64,000 nucleotides of DNA from Ramlibacter sp. (GTDB lineage: Bacteria > Pseudomonadota > Gammaproteobacteria > Burkholderiales > Burkholderiaceae_C), in NCBI GenBank assembly GCA_016713005.1, contig JADJPY010000011.1, positions 310,001-374,000 on the forward strand, in the 5' to 3' direction. Each line of letters opens with the position of its first letter. Positions within the stretch are counted from its first letter, which is position 1. The notes beneath the pieces are model-generated. The model did not search any database. It was not told the origin of the DNA and saw only the letters and a program-made list of their open reading frames with translations. This document shows, in pieces, positions 52,116-60,780 of the stretch. The position numbers and the translations under genes were made by a program.

Positions 52116-52457
52116 ATGGCCAAATCACCTTCACGTGTTGTCGACGCGCCTCCGATCGAGTCGGATGAGGTTTTTGAGCTTGCGGCGGAGGTGTTCCGTG
52201 TCATGTCTGCGCCCATGCGCCTGAAGATCATCAGCAGCCTGTGCAATGGCGAGAAGAACGTGGGCGAACTGCTGGGCGAGATCCGGACCACGCAGCCCAA
52301 CATGTCGCAGCACCTCAACACCCTCTACCAGGCCGGGGTTCTGGGCAAGCGGCGGGAGGGTGTGCAGATCTACTACCGCATCATCAATGACCGCGTGGTG
52401 ACCCTCTGCCGCGCTGTTTGCACACAAATCGCCATCGAGTCCGACGTTGGTCGCTAG
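52116..52457 (+). CDS. ArsR-family transcriptional regulator (SoxR/SqrR-like candidate)
   Basis: This 113-residue winged-helix protein has the ArsR core: VFRVMSAPMRLKIISSLCNGEKNVGELLGEI, recognition helix QPNMSQHLNTLYQAGVLGKRREGVQIYYRI. Cysteines are C43, C98 and C102. Sulfide/persulfide-sensing ArsR proteins (SqrR, BigR, SoxR) use one cysteine near this helix and one in the C-terminal helix, so a sulfur sensor is plausible; the spacing differs from the classic 66-residue gap. The ATG at 52116 was chosen. It directly precedes the sulfide dehydrogenase and Sox genes. Confidence 0.8.
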   Translation: MAKSPSRVVDAPPIESDEVFELAAEVFRVMSAPMRLKIISSLCNGEKNVGELLGEIRTTQPNMSQHLNTLYQAGVLGKRREGVQIYYRIINDRVVTLCRAVCTQIAIESDVGR

Positions 52458-52546
52458 CGCGCGGTCCTGACCGGGCACTGACAGAGTGCCGCCCGACGGG
52501 CGCGGGTTTATACCGGGGGACTTGCCGGGCCGGGGACTCAATAATC

Positions 52547-52570
52547 CTATATAAGTTGTCAGCGATATAG
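52547..52570. promoter_or_regulatory. Candidate sox operator 1 (before the cytochrome/FccB genes)
   Basis: CTATAT (52547-52552) and ATATAG (52565-52570) are inverted arms separated by 12 bp, 127 bp upstream of the cytochrome ATG, in an otherwise GC-rich 239-bp gap. The other sulfur-gene promoters carry similar AT-rich palindromes. Confidence 0.5.
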
Positions 52571-52696
52571 ATGGGCCGCCTTTCAATATGGAAAAGGCGT
52601 CTTTGGACGGTGTTCCCGTGCGACGTACCATGACACTGCGGTTGGCGGCCGTCCCGCTGACCGGGCATTTGGATGGATGACCTACAAGGAGCTGAG

Positions 52697-53002
52697 ATGA
52701 AAACCTTTCACTGCGCGCTGGGACTCACCGCGCTGATGTTCGTGGCGTCCGCCGCCCAGGCGCAGGACGCTTTGCAGGTGCGCAGCTGGGCCGCCGCCTG
52801 CGCCAATTGCCATGGCACCAATGGCGTGGCCCAGTCGGGCAACGAGTCCCTGGCCGGGATGAAGAAGGAAGACATCATTGCCAAGATGCTGGACTTCAAG
52901 AACGGACGCAAGCCGGCAACCGTCATGCACCAGCTCGCCAAGGGTTACTCGGACGAGCAGATCAGCGCCATTGCCGGCTACTTTGCCGCGCAGAAGAAGT
53001 GA
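52697..53002 (+). CDS. Small c-type cytochrome, partner of FccB (SoxE/FccA-like)
   Basis: This 101-residue precursor has a signal peptide ending near AQAQ and one haem motif CANCH in SWAAACANCHGTNGVAQ. It contains AGMKKEDIIAKMLDFKNGRKPATVMHQLAKGYSDEQ, typical of class I cytochromes in flavocytochrome c sulfide dehydrogenases. It should take electrons from the FccB flavin. AAGGAG lies 6 bp upstream. The next gene follows by 13 bp. Confidence 0.85.
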   Translation: MKTFHCALGLTALMFVASAAQAQDALQVRSWAAACANCHGTNGVAQSGNESLAGMKKEDIIAKMLDFKNGRKPATVMHQLAKGYSDEQISAIAGYFAAQKK

Positions 53003-53015
53003 AGGGGAGCAAGCC

Positions 53016-54299
53016 ATGATGAAACGTCGTCAATTTGTACAGTCCTCTGGCGCGCTGGCTGCGCTCGGTGGAGCCGCGCTGGTGGCCGGATGCGCAACGC
53101 CTGGCGGATCGGGCCCCAAGGTTGTGGTGATCGGCGGGGGCTACGGTGGAGCCACTGCGGCCAAGTACCTGCGCATGTGGTCCGACCATTCGCTGGATGT
53201 GACTCTGGTTGAGCCCAGCGCTTCCTTCATTTCCTGCCCGATCTCCAACCTGGTGCTCGGCGGAAGCAAGACCATGGCCGACATCACCACGCCCTACGAC
53301 AACCTGTCCAGGCGCCACGGCGTCAAGATGGTGCGGGACATGGTCACGGCCATTGATGTGGAAAAGCGCATCGTCAGGCTCGCCGGCGGCGGCGAACTGC
53401 CCTACGACCGCGTGATCGTGTCGCCTGGCGTGGACTTCATGTGGGAGACGCTTCCCGGCATGGCCAAGCCCGGCGCCCAGGACAAGGTCCTGCACAGCTG
53501 GAAGGCGGGCGCGCAGACGGTGGCGCTGCGTCGCCAGCTCGAAGCAATGCCCGATGGCGGCGTGTATGTGCTGTCGATCCCGATGGCGCCGTATCGTTGC
53601 CCGCCTGGCCCGTACGAGCGCGCCTGCCAGGTGGCGCACTACTTCAGCAAGGCCAAGCCCAAGAGCAAGGTCATCATCGTGGACGCGAATGACGACGTGA
53701 CGTCCAAGGGGCCTCTGTTCAAGAAGGCCTGGACCGATCGCTACAAGGGCATCGTCGAGTACCGCGGCAAGCACAAGGCGGTGGATGTGGATGCCGCCAC
53801 CAACACCCTGAAGTTCGAGTTCAACGACGACCTCAAGGCCAGCGTGCTCAACGTCATTCCGTCAATGCGCGCTGGCGACATCGCGGTCAAGACTGGCCTG
53901 GCCACGGCCAACAAGCGCTGGTGTGAAGTGGACTGGCTCACGTTTGAATCCAAAGCGGCCAAGAACGTCCATGTGATCGGCGACGCCATCCAGGTGGCGC
54001 CGTTGATGCCGAAGTCGGGGCACATGGCCAACCAGCATGCCAAGACCTGTGCCGCGGCCGTGGTGGCATTGCTCACCGGCAAGACGGTCAACGCCTTGCC
54101 CATCTACAACAACACCTGCTACAGCTTTGTGAGTGATGAGGATGTGGTCCATGTGGCCAGCGTGCACCGTTACGACGAGGCGCAGAAAACCATGCTCACG
54201 GTCCCGGGCTCTGGCGGCGTTTCCAGTGCTGCCAATGAACTGGAAGGGCGATATGCCATGGCATGGGCCCGCAACATCTGGGCCGACGCGCTGGCCTGA
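53016..54299 (+). CDS. fccB: Sulfide dehydrogenase flavoprotein (FccB/SoxF)
   Basis: This 427-residue exported flavoprotein has an N-terminal twin-arginine-like signal (MMKRRQFVQSSGALAALGG) ending in a lipobox-like GC. FAD-binding VVVIGGGYGGATAAKYL is next, then the cysteine in FISCPISNLVLGG where FAD attaches covalently in FccB. RCPPGPYERACQVA carries redox cysteines. Late VHVIGDA fits the second FAD site. It oxidises sulfide to sulfur in the periplasm and passes electrons to its cytochrome. FccB versus SoxF cannot be separated. Confidence 0.92.
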   Translation: MMKRRQFVQSSGALAALGGAALVAGCATPGGSGPKVVVIGGGYGGATAAKYLRMWSDHSLDVTLVEPSASFISCPISNLVLGGSKTMADITTPYDNLSRRHGVKMVRDMVTAIDVEKRIVRLAGGGELPYDRVIVSPGVDFMWETLPGMAKPGAQDKVLHSWKAGAQTVALRRQLEAMPDGGVYVLSIPMAPYRCPPGPYERACQVAHYFSKAKPKSKVIIVDANDDVTSKGPLFKKAWTDRYKGIVEYRGKHKAVDVDAATNTLKFEFNDDLKASVLNVIPSMRAGDIAVKTGLATANKRWCEVDWLTFESKAAKNVHVIGDAIQVAPLMPKSGHMANQHAKTCAAAVVALLTGKTVNALPIYNNTCYSFVSDEDVVHVASVHRYDEAQKTMLTVPGSGGVSSAANELEGRYAMAWARNIWADALA

Positions 54300-54312
54300 C
54301 GGGTCTATTGCA

Positions 54313-54347
54313 GGGCCGCCATCCGCAAGGCTGGCGGCCCTTTTCTT
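54313..54347 (+). terminator. Terminator after fccB
   Basis: GGGCCGCCA pairs with TGGCGGCCC (spacer of 10 nt), followed by TTTTCTT. Confidence 0.75.
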
Positions 54348-54371
54348 GAACGAAGCACGAACGGAAAAGGC

Positions 54372-54986
54372 ATGAAGCAGATCGCAAAGGCGACGCGGGC
54401 TTTGGTGGCGCTGGGCACCTTGATGGCTTGGGCAGGCGCCACGCATGCGCAGGCGGACGAAGCACGCGCCAAGAAGATCGTCTCGGGTGTGTGTTTTGTC
54501 TGTCACGGCGCGGAGGGCGAGTCCTCCAGCGAACAGTTCCCGCGCCTTGCGGGGCAACATTGGGAATACATTGCCAAGCAGCTGGAAAACTTCAAGTCCG
54601 GCAAGCGCAAGAGTTCCGCCATGGCAGGCATGGTGGCCACACTCAAGCCCGACGAAATGGTGGCGATCGGCAAGTACTTCGAAAAGCAGACCCTGCAGGC
54701 CGAACCGCCCAAGGACCCCGGCCTTGCCGCGGTGGGCCGCTACATCTATCACAGCGGCAACAAGTTCAGCGGTGTGCCCTCGTGCGCCAGCTGCCACGGG
54801 CCGGACGCACTGGGTACGGCGGCCTTGCCGCGCCTGGCCAGCCAGTTTGCGGTGTACACCGAGGCTCAGCTCAAGTTGTTCAGCAAGCGAGAGCGCACCA
54901 ATGACAACACCGTGATGCACACCATCGCCGGCAAGCTCACGCCGCTGGAAATGGCGGCCGTGGCGGAGTACCTGAGCGGCAAGTAG
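54372..54986 (+). CDS. Cytochrome c4-like dihaem protein
   Basis: This 204-residue precursor has a signal peptide ending at ATHAQ and two class I haem domains, CFVCH and CASCH, each followed by leucine-arginine-glycine type FPRLAGQ / LPRLASQ segments, typical of cytochrome c4. It could carry electrons from sulfur oxidation to a cytochrome oxidase. It follows a terminator, so it may also have its own promoter. Confidence 0.88.
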   Translation: MKQIAKATRALVALGTLMAWAGATHAQADEARAKKIVSGVCFVCHGAEGESSSEQFPRLAGQHWEYIAKQLENFKSGKRKSSAMAGMVATLKPDEMVAIGKYFEKQTLQAEPPKDPGLAAVGRYIYHSGNKFSGVPSCASCHGPDALGTAALPRLASQFAVYTEAQLKLFSKRERTNDNTVMHTIAGKLTPLEMAAVAEYLSGK

Positions 54987-54998
54987 TCGTTGTAGGGG

Positions 54999-56102
54999 TC
55001 AGGGCGCCATCGCCGACACTCCCGCAGTCTGCTGTCCAGTCGAAGGCACGGGTCGGCGCGGTCGGTCCATGAGCCAGTCGGCCAGCCCGGCGCCAGCCCA
55101 CATGCCCGAAAGCGACAGCCAGGCCGTGAGCGCGAACACGGCGCCGCCTGTCACGCCTGCGCCCACCGCGCAACCGCCCGCCAGCATGGCGCCAAAGCCC
55201 ATGAGCACAGCGCCCGCGATGTAGCGGCGCATGCTGTATCCGTCGCCAAAGCCTTCGAGCTTCCAGTCGCCGCCGAGCAGCGCACCCAGGAACGATCCCA
55301 GCACCACGCCGGGCAGCAGGCCAAAGTCAAAGCCCATGGCGGGCGCGGGCGAGGAGAGCACCCGCATGAGCCACTCGGCCGACGGCCCGCTGAACGTCAG
55401 ACCCTGGACCGGAACAACCTGGAACGAACTCGCCGAAACCAGCCAGGTGAACCACCATCCGGCGGCGATTGCGAGCCCGGTCCCCAGGCCCCCCCACCAT
55501 TTCCAGGCAGTACCGTGGCTGCGCCGTCCAAACCAGATGGCAGCGGCGAGCCAGACGATGCCAAAGGCAAGGCCGCCCCAGTGGCCTGCACCCGTGACGG
55601 CCAGCAGGTCGCGCGGCGCGCCACCTTCGACCACCCACCACTGGCTGATGTGCAGGCGCAAGGGGGCCAGCGCACCGGACAGCGACGCCTGCGCCGTCAC
55701 GGCAAAGATCAGGCCCGAGAGCAGGGCGCGCAGGTTCCCGTTGGCGCTCAGCACCAGAAGACGGCTGGCGCAACCCCGCGTCAGGATCATGCCGGCCCCA
55801 AAAATCAGTCCGCCAATCAGCGCGCCCGACAGGCTGCCCCGGGCGGCGATCTGGCGTGCCTGGCTCGCATCCATCCAGCCGGCCAGGCTCAGGGCCTGCA
55901 CCCCCACCACGGCGGCGGAGAAGGCCAGCAGCCACACGGCCAATTTTTCACCCGGCTGGCCGCGCCAGAACTCGACGACTGCGGCGCGCAGGCAAAAACG
56001 CGAACGCTGGGCAAAAAATCCGAACAGCGCACCGATGACCAGGCCGCCCGTGGCCAGTACCACCGGCTCACCTGCGCGCTCCAGCAGTCTTGCGGTATCC
56101 AT
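54999..56102 (-). CDS. YeeE/YedE-family (TsuA-like) sulfur-compound transporter
   Basis: This 367-residue membrane protein has about ten helices. Three conserved cysteines occur in FCLRAA (C37), RGCASRLLVLS (C111) and GGCAVGAG (C311), as in TsuA, which takes up thiosulfate through cysteine relays. It is on the minus strand with AAGGAC before its ATG at 56102, divergent from a SoxH-like gene. Involvement in thiosulfate or polysulfide transport is inferred from family and location; no TsuB partner lies next to it. Confidence 0.85.
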   Translation of the reverse strand: MDTARLLERAGEPVVLATGGLVIGALFGFFAQRSRFCLRAAVVEFWRGQPGEKLAVWLLAFSAAVVGVQALSLAGWMDASQARQIAARGSLSGALIGGLIFGAGMILTRGCASRLLVLSANGNLRALLSGLIFAVTAQASLSGALAPLRLHISQWWVVEGGAPRDLLAVTGAGHWGGLAFGIVWLAAAIWFGRRSHGTAWKWWGGLGTGLAIAAGWWFTWLVSASSFQVVPVQGLTFSGPSAEWLMRVLSSPAPAMGFDFGLLPGVVLGSFLGALLGGDWKLEGFGDGYSMRRYIAGAVLMGFGAMLAGGCAVGAGVTGGAVFALTAWLSLSGMWAGAGLADWLMDRPRRPVPSTGQQTAGVSAMAP

Positions 56103-56109
56103 GTCGTCC

Positions 56110-56132
56110 TTAATTAAGAAATCGCTTATATT
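56110..56132. promoter_or_regulatory. Candidate sox operator 2 (divergent yeeE/soxH promoter)
   Basis: TTAATTAAG, then AAATCG, then CTTATATTG: half-sites around a six-base centre, 8 bp from the yeeE start codon. It matches the ATTWAG-N6-CTTAW pattern shared with the elements at 60746 and 63178. Confidence 0.4.
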
Positions 56133-56235
56133 GATGGTAGGCGCTGAAACGCCCGCAGCATTGACTAACGTCAAGGAGACGGCGGCTTCAGGGGGCCACC
56201 ATCTGCAACCGCGCCGGGTGCGCTACGGAGACAGG

Positions 56236-57198
56236 ATGACTTTTTTCGGTCGAACCATGGCCCGATGGGCAAGGCCTCTGGTGGCGCTGGCAGGCGTGTT
56301 GACGGCCAGCCTGGCGTTGGCCCAGGCGCCGGCGCTGGTGCCCCGCCAGGTGTCCGCGTCGGCATGGGTTGTCGAAGGGCTGTCGGCGCTGGGTTCGCCG
56401 CAGAACCAGAATTTCATTTCCAACGCCGGCTTTGTCGTCACGCCCGCTGGGGTGGTGGTCATCGACGCGCTCGGCTCACCGGCACTGGCGCAGCGCCTTC
56501 TTGCCGAAATCGCGAAAGTGACGGACAAGCCGGTGACGCACGTGATCGTGACGCACTACCACGCCGACCACATCTACGGGTTGCAGGCATTCAAGGCGGC
56601 CGGAGCAAGGATCTTGGCGCACCAGGCGGCGCGCGAGTACCTGCATTCGGACACTGCGCGGCTGCGGCTGGAGGCCTCCCGGACCGAACTGGCGCCCTGG
56701 ATTGACGGCGCCACCCGCCTGGTCGAGGCAGATGAATGGATCAGTGGCGAACGCGAACTGGTGCTGGGCGGCTTGCGGCTGGTGATCCGGCCCGTGGGCC
56801 CGTCGCATACGCCGGAAGACCTGGTGGTGTATTTGCCCCAGGAGCGATTGTTGTTCGCAGGCGACCTGGTTTTTCGCAACCGCATCCCGTTTGTGGGGCA
56901 GGCCGACAGCCGCCAGTGGATGCGCGCGCTGGACACCCTGCTGTCATTTGACACGGCGGTCATCGTGCCGGGGCATGGCCCGGTGTCCACCGAGGCGCGC
57001 AAGGACATGCAGCTCACGCGGGACTACCTGGCGTACCTGCGCAAGGTGATGGGTACAGCCGCCAAAAACCTCGACCCCTTCGATGAAGCCTACAAGGCAG
57101 CCGACTGGTCTGCGTTCGAGGGCCTGCCGTTGTTCCGGCTGGCCAACCGCATGAACGCGTACAACACCTATCTGCTGATGGAACGCGAGAGCCCGTGA
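56236..57198 (+). CDS. soxH: MBL-fold metallohydrolase (SoxH-like)
   Basis: This is a 320-residue exported metallo-beta-lactamase fold. The metal motif HxHxDH appears as VTHYHADHIYGLQAF, with later DLVF and PGHGPVS segments that add ligands. The hydrophobic N-terminus ends in ALAQ, a signal sequence. SoxH-type proteins occur in sox clusters and their substrate is uncertain. The ATG at 56236 was chosen; MARWARP at 56257 is an alternative. It overlaps the next gene by 4 bp. Confidence 0.8.
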   Translation: MTFFGRTMARWARPLVALAGVLTASLALAQAPALVPRQVSASAWVVEGLSALGSPQNQNFISNAGFVVTPAGVVVIDALGSPALAQRLLAEIAKVTDKPVTHVIVTHYHADHIYGLQAFKAAGARILAHQAAREYLHSDTARLRLEASRTELAPWIDGATRLVEADEWISGERELVLGGLRLVIRPVGPSHTPEDLVVYLPQERLLFAGDLVFRNRIPFVGQADSRQWMRALDTLLSFDTAVIVPGHGPVSTEARKDMQLTRDYLAYLRKVMGTAAKNLDPFDEAYKAADWSAFEGLPLFRLANRMNAYNTYLLMERESP

Positions 57199-57716
57199 AG
57201 ACTCCAACGCCCATGGATGCCCTTTCCTCAGCCACCCGCCATCCCATGCGCCGCCGGCTTCTGGCGGGGCTGGCGGGCAGCCTGCTGCTGGGCCATGCCG
57301 GGCTGGCCACAGCCTCCGGCCGGGTGGTGTTGGCGCGCTCAACCGCTCTGCGCAGCGAGCTTGGCAGCGCCCTGGCTGCGGGCGAGCCGCTGGTGGTGAT
57401 GGTCAGTCTCGAGGGTTGCCCGTTTTGCCGGGACGCTCGCGACAGCTACATCGGCCCGATGCGCGATGAACAGCGCCTGGCCGTGGTGCAGGTCGATCTG
57501 CGCTCCAACAGCCCGGTGAGCGATTTCACCGGGGTTGCCACCACACACGACGCGCTGACGCGCAACTGGCGGATCTCCATCGCGCCCACCGTGCTTTTCT
57601 TCGGCCCTGGGGGACGCGAGATTGCGCCGCGCCTGACCGGCGCATACCTGCCCGACTTCTACGGCGCGTACCTGGAAGAGCGCGTGCGACAGGCGCGCAA
57701 GATTGTGCGGGGCTGA
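57195..57716 (+). CDS. soxW: Periplasmic thioredoxin-like protein (SoxW-like)
   Basis: This 173-residue protein has a signal-like hydrophobic region (RRRLLAGLAGSLLLGHAGLATA) and a thioredoxin fold with the redox site SLEGCPFCRDARDSYIGP (CPFC) and a cis-Pro in ISIAPTVLFFGPGG. SoxW proteins keep Sox cysteines, such as that of SoxY, in the right redox state. The start is uncertain: GTG 57195 (overlapping the previous TGA), ATG 57213 or ATG 57246. Confidence 0.82.
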   Translation: MKTPTPMDALSSATRHPMRRRLLAGLAGSLLLGHAGLATASGRVVLARSTALRSELGSALAAGEPLVVMVSLEGCPFCRDARDSYIGPMRDEQRLAVVQVDLRSNSPVSDFTGVATTHDALTRNWRISIAPTVLFFGPGGREIAPRLTGAYLPDFYGAYLEERVRQARKIVRG

Positions 57717-57785
57717 GGCCGGCACGTTGCTTTCCCGGCCCGGGCATCCGTGCCACACTGGCCGCCTGTTTTCCGGAGACCTGCC

Positions 57786-58118
57786 ATGCCAATTCACGCC
57801 GGGTTGCGCGCCGCCTGTGTGCTCGTCTGCCTTGCAGCGGGAGCCGCCGTTGCCCAGCAGGGGCCGCCCGAGTTCCGCGGCGCCGACCTGAAGCTGGGCG
57901 AGCGGTTGATCGTCGAGAGCAAATGCGCTGCCTGCCACCAGAAGAAGGTGGGTGGGGATGGCAGCGCCATCTACCGGCCCGCCGGCCGCATCGGCACCGC
58001 CGGTGCCCTGCGCGGCATGGTTGAGCAGTGCAACACCGAGCTCAACCTCGGGCTGTTTCCCGAGGAAGTCACGGCCATCGCCGCCGTGCTCAACCGCGAC
58101 CACTACAAGTTCAAGTAA
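57786..58118 (+). CDS. Small c-type cytochrome of the sox cluster
   Basis: This 110-residue precursor has a signal peptide (VCLAAGAAVAQ) and one haem motif CAACH in ERLIVESKCAACHQKKVGGDG. The C-terminus (GMVEQCNTELNLGLFPEEVTAIAAVLNRDHYKF) has a second cysteine but no CxxCH. It does not match SoxX or SoxE clearly. It may be an electron acceptor for SoxCD or the sulfide dehydrogenase. Confidence 0.75.
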   Translation: MPIHAGLRAACVLVCLAAGAAVAQQGPPEFRGADLKLGERLIVESKCAACHQKKVGGDGSAIYRPAGRIGTAGALRGMVEQCNTELNLGLFPEEVTAIAAVLNRDHYKFK

Positions 58119-58161
58119 GCCCGGACCCCGTGTAAACCCTGAGTCAGGCTGACCTGCGATC

Positions 58162-58189
58162 CTTTATATTAGTACATGATCATATAAAG
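58162..58189. promoter_or_regulatory. Candidate sox operator 3 (before soxC)
   Basis: CTTTATAT (58162-58169) and ATATAAAG (58182-58189) are perfect 8-bp inverted arms 12 bp apart, 49 bp before the soxC start. The arm spacing equals that of operator 1. Confidence 0.55.
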
Positions 58190-58237
58190 AAACCAGCGCC
58201 CGCGCTGCCTGCTGCGCGTGCCTGATGAGGAGCCACT

Positions 58238-59605
58238 GTGAAACCCGACCACCCCGCCGCTTCCGGGCGCCTGCGCAAGGCGCCCGAAAACTTTCTGGAC
58301 CGTGAAGGCATACGCACCGTCTTTGCCGAGGGCAAGCGCGGCCGGCGGGATTTCATCCGCAATGCGTTTGCGGCCGCCGCGGCCGGTGCGGCCGTGCCCG
58401 CCGCATTGGCACAGGTCAATCCTGTCCCGACCGAGGGCGGCGACCCCAACATCCTGACCCTGCCGGAACACACCCGTGGGCTGGGCCAACCCGTGGTCAC
58501 CGACGGCTACGGCAAGCCCTCAAAGTTTGAGGCCAATGTGCAGCGGCGCCAAAGCCCCGGCCTGACGCAGACCACCCAGTCGTCTGTTTCGTTCGCGCCG
58601 CTGCAATCGCTGTTTGGCATCGTCACGCCCAGCGGACTGCATTTCGAGCGGCACCACCAGGGGTGGTGGGACATCGACCCGTCCAAGCACCGGCTCATGA
58701 TCAACGGCATGGTCAAGTCGCCCAAGGTCTTCACCATGGACGAGATCATGCGGCTGCCCTCCGTGTCGCGCTTTCACTTCATCGAATGCGGCGCCAACAC
58801 CGGCATGGAGTGGGGCAACGTCGCGGTCCCAACCGCCCAGTACTCGCACGGCATGATTTCGTGCAGCGAGTTCACTGGCGTACCGCTGATCACCCTGCTG
58901 GAGATGGCCGGTGCCGACCTCAAGGCCGGCAAGTTCGTGCTGGCCGAGGGTGCGGACGGCTCCTCCATGACCCGCACCATCCCGATGAGCCTGATCCGCT
59001 CCGGCGAAGTCCTGGTCGCGTTCGGCCAGAACGGCGAGATGTTGCGGCCGGAAAACGGCTACCCCCTGCGTCTGGTGGTGCCGGGTGTCCAGGGCGTCAG
59101 CTGGGTCAAATACCTGCGGCGCCTGGAGGTGGGCGACCAGCCCTGGGCGACCAAGGACGAAGCGGTGCACTACATCGACCTGATGCCGGATGGCCAGCAT
59201 CGCCAGTACTCCAGCATCCAGGAAGTCAAGAGCGTGGTGACCACGCCGTCTGGCGGCCAGGTGCTGCTGGACAAGGGCTTCTACAACGTGACTGGCCTTG
59301 CCTGGTCGGGTCGCGGCAAGGTCCGCAAGGTCGACGTTTCCGTGGACGGGGGCCGCAACTGGCGCCCCGCGCGCCTGGAGACCCCGGTGCTCAGCAAATG
59401 CCTGACACGCTTCAACATCGACTGGATATGGGACGGGCGACCCGCCATCATCCAGAGCCGCGCCACCGACGAAACAGGCCACGTGCAGCCCAACTACACA
59501 CAGTTGCGTGCGGTGCGCGGCACGCGCTCGATCTACCACAACAACGCGATCCAGTCATGGCTGGTGCAAGATAACGGCGAGGTGAAAAATGTCCAGGTTT
59601 CCTGA
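58238..59605 (+). CDS. soxC: Sulfur dehydrogenase molybdenum subunit SoxC
   Basis: This 455-residue molybdoprotein has a twin-arginine signal (GRRDFIRNAFAAAAAGAAVPAAL) after a 35-residue extension. The molybdenum-ligating cysteine is in HFIECGANTGMEWGN. The C-terminal dimerisation domain runs to ITGFAWSGRGKVRKVDVSVDGGRNWRPA. SoxCD oxidises the SoxY-bound sulfane sulfur, giving six electrons per sulfur. The start is GTG at 58238 with GAGGAG 7 bp upstream. It overlaps soxD by 17 bp. Confidence 0.95.
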   Translation: MKPDHPAASGRLRKAPENFLDREGIRTVFAEGKRGRRDFIRNAFAAAAAGAAVPAALAQVNPVPTEGGDPNILTLPEHTRGLGQPVVTDGYGKPSKFEANVQRRQSPGLTQTTQSSVSFAPLQSLFGIVTPSGLHFERHHQGWWDIDPSKHRLMINGMVKSPKVFTMDEIMRLPSVSRFHFIECGANTGMEWGNVAVPTAQYSHGMISCSEFTGVPLITLLEMAGADLKAGKFVLAEGADGSSMTRTIPMSLIRSGEVLVAFGQNGEMLRPENGYPLRLVVPGVQGVSWVKYLRRLEVGDQPWATKDEAVHYIDLMPDGQHRQYSSIQEVKSVVTTPSGGQVLLDKGFYNVTGLAWSGRGKVRKVDVSVDGGRNWRPARLETPVLSKCLTRFNIDWIWDGRPAIIQSRATDETGHVQPNYTQLRAVRGTRSIYHNNAIQSWLVQDNGEVKNVQVS

Positions 59606-60710
59606 ACTCATCCTTGCCCTGGCGGCGCTGACCGCCGGCCACGCGCTGGCGCAGGGCAAGCCGGCCTACCCCAACATTGGCCGCGACGCCACGCAAAAGG
59701 AAGTCGCCGCATGGGACATCGATGTGCGGCCCGATTTCAAGGGCCTGCCTGCGGGTTCCGGCACGGTCGCAAAAGGCCAGGACGTGTGGGAAAGCAAGTG
59801 CGCCTCCTGTCACGGCATCTTTGGCGAGTCCAACCAGGTGTTCAGCCCGCTGGTGGGCGGCACCACCGCGGCCGACATCAAGTCGGGCAACGTCGCACGG
59901 CTCAAGGACGTTGCCTACCCTGCGCGCACCACGCTGATGAAAGTGTCCAGTCTCTCCACCCTGTGGGACTACATCAACCGCGCCATGCCCTGGACACAGC
60001 CCAAGTCGCTGACGGTCGAAGAGGTGTACTCGGTGACGGCCTTCTTGCTCAATCTGGGCGGGATCGTGCCAGACAACTTCACGCTGTCTGACCAGAACAT
60101 CCGCGAGGTGCAGGCCCGCATGCCCAACCGCAACGGCATGACACTGGCCCACTCCATGTGGCCGGGCAGCGAGTTCAATGCAAACCGCAAGCCGGACGTG
60201 CAGGGCACGGCCTGCATGAAGGACTGCGCAGTAAGTCCTCGGGTCTCATCCCTGCTGCCTGATTTCGCGCGAAACGCGCACGGCAATCTGGCACAACAAA
60301 ATCGCGACATCGGGGCCCAGCGCGGGGCCGACACCAGCCGGCCCGAAGTCAAGGGCGGTGGTGCAACCGCTGCGCCAGCGGTGGTGGCTGCCGCCCCCGC
60401 GCCGGCCGCAGCGCCCGCGCCCACCCCGGACACCGCACGCCCGGCTGCGGCCGGTGTCGACAGCAAGGCAGCGCAGGCACTTACACAAAAACACACCTGC
60501 ACCGCGTGCCATGCGCCCGCGAGCAAGCTCGTGGGGCCCAGCTGGGCGGACATTGCAAAGAAGCACTCCGGCAAGGGGGACTACCTCGCGGGCAAAATCA
60601 AGTCTGGTGGCTCTGGAGTGTGGGGTGCGATCCCCATGCCGCCGCAGAGCCTGGGAGACGCTGACGCCAGGGCCATCGCCAACTGGCTGGCAGCCGGAGC
60701 ACCCAAGTGA
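59589..60710 (+). CDS. soxD: Sulfur dehydrogenase cytochrome subunit SoxD
   Basis: This 373-residue dihaem protein has an AQG-ending signal and haem motifs CASCH (near residue 75) and CTACH (near residue 300). They are joined by an Ala/Pro-rich linker (VVAAAPAPAAAPAPTPDTARP). It moves electrons from the SoxC molybdenum centre to small c cytochromes. The start overlaps soxC and is preceded by GAGGTG. Confidence 0.93.
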   Translation: MSRFPELILALAALTAGHALAQGKPAYPNIGRDATQKEVAAWDIDVRPDFKGLPAGSGTVAKGQDVWESKCASCHGIFGESNQVFSPLVGGTTAADIKSGNVARLKDVAYPARTTLMKVSSLSTLWDYINRAMPWTQPKSLTVEEVYSVTAFLLNLGGIVPDNFTLSDQNIREVQARMPNRNGMTLAHSMWPGSEFNANRKPDVQGTACMKDCAVSPRVSSLLPDFARNAHGNLAQQNRDIGAQRGADTSRPEVKGGGATAAPAVVAAAPAPAAAPAPTPDTARPAAAGVDSKAAQALTQKHTCTACHAPASKLVGPSWADIAKKHSGKGDYLAGKIKSGGSGVWGAIPMPPQSLGDADARAIANWLAAGAPK

Positions 60711-60745
60711 CCGCAGGGATACTCCCGATAGGACATGGGAAGTTG

Positions 60746-60766
60746 TTATTTAGTATTGGCTTAATC
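60746..60766. promoter_or_regulatory. Candidate sox operator 4 (before soxY)
   Basis: TTATTTAG-TATTGG-CTTAAT, a half-site pair around a six-base centre, ends right before the soxY ribosome-binding site AAAGGAG (60767-60773). Confidence 0.4.
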
Positions 60767-60780
60767 AAAGGAGCATGAGC

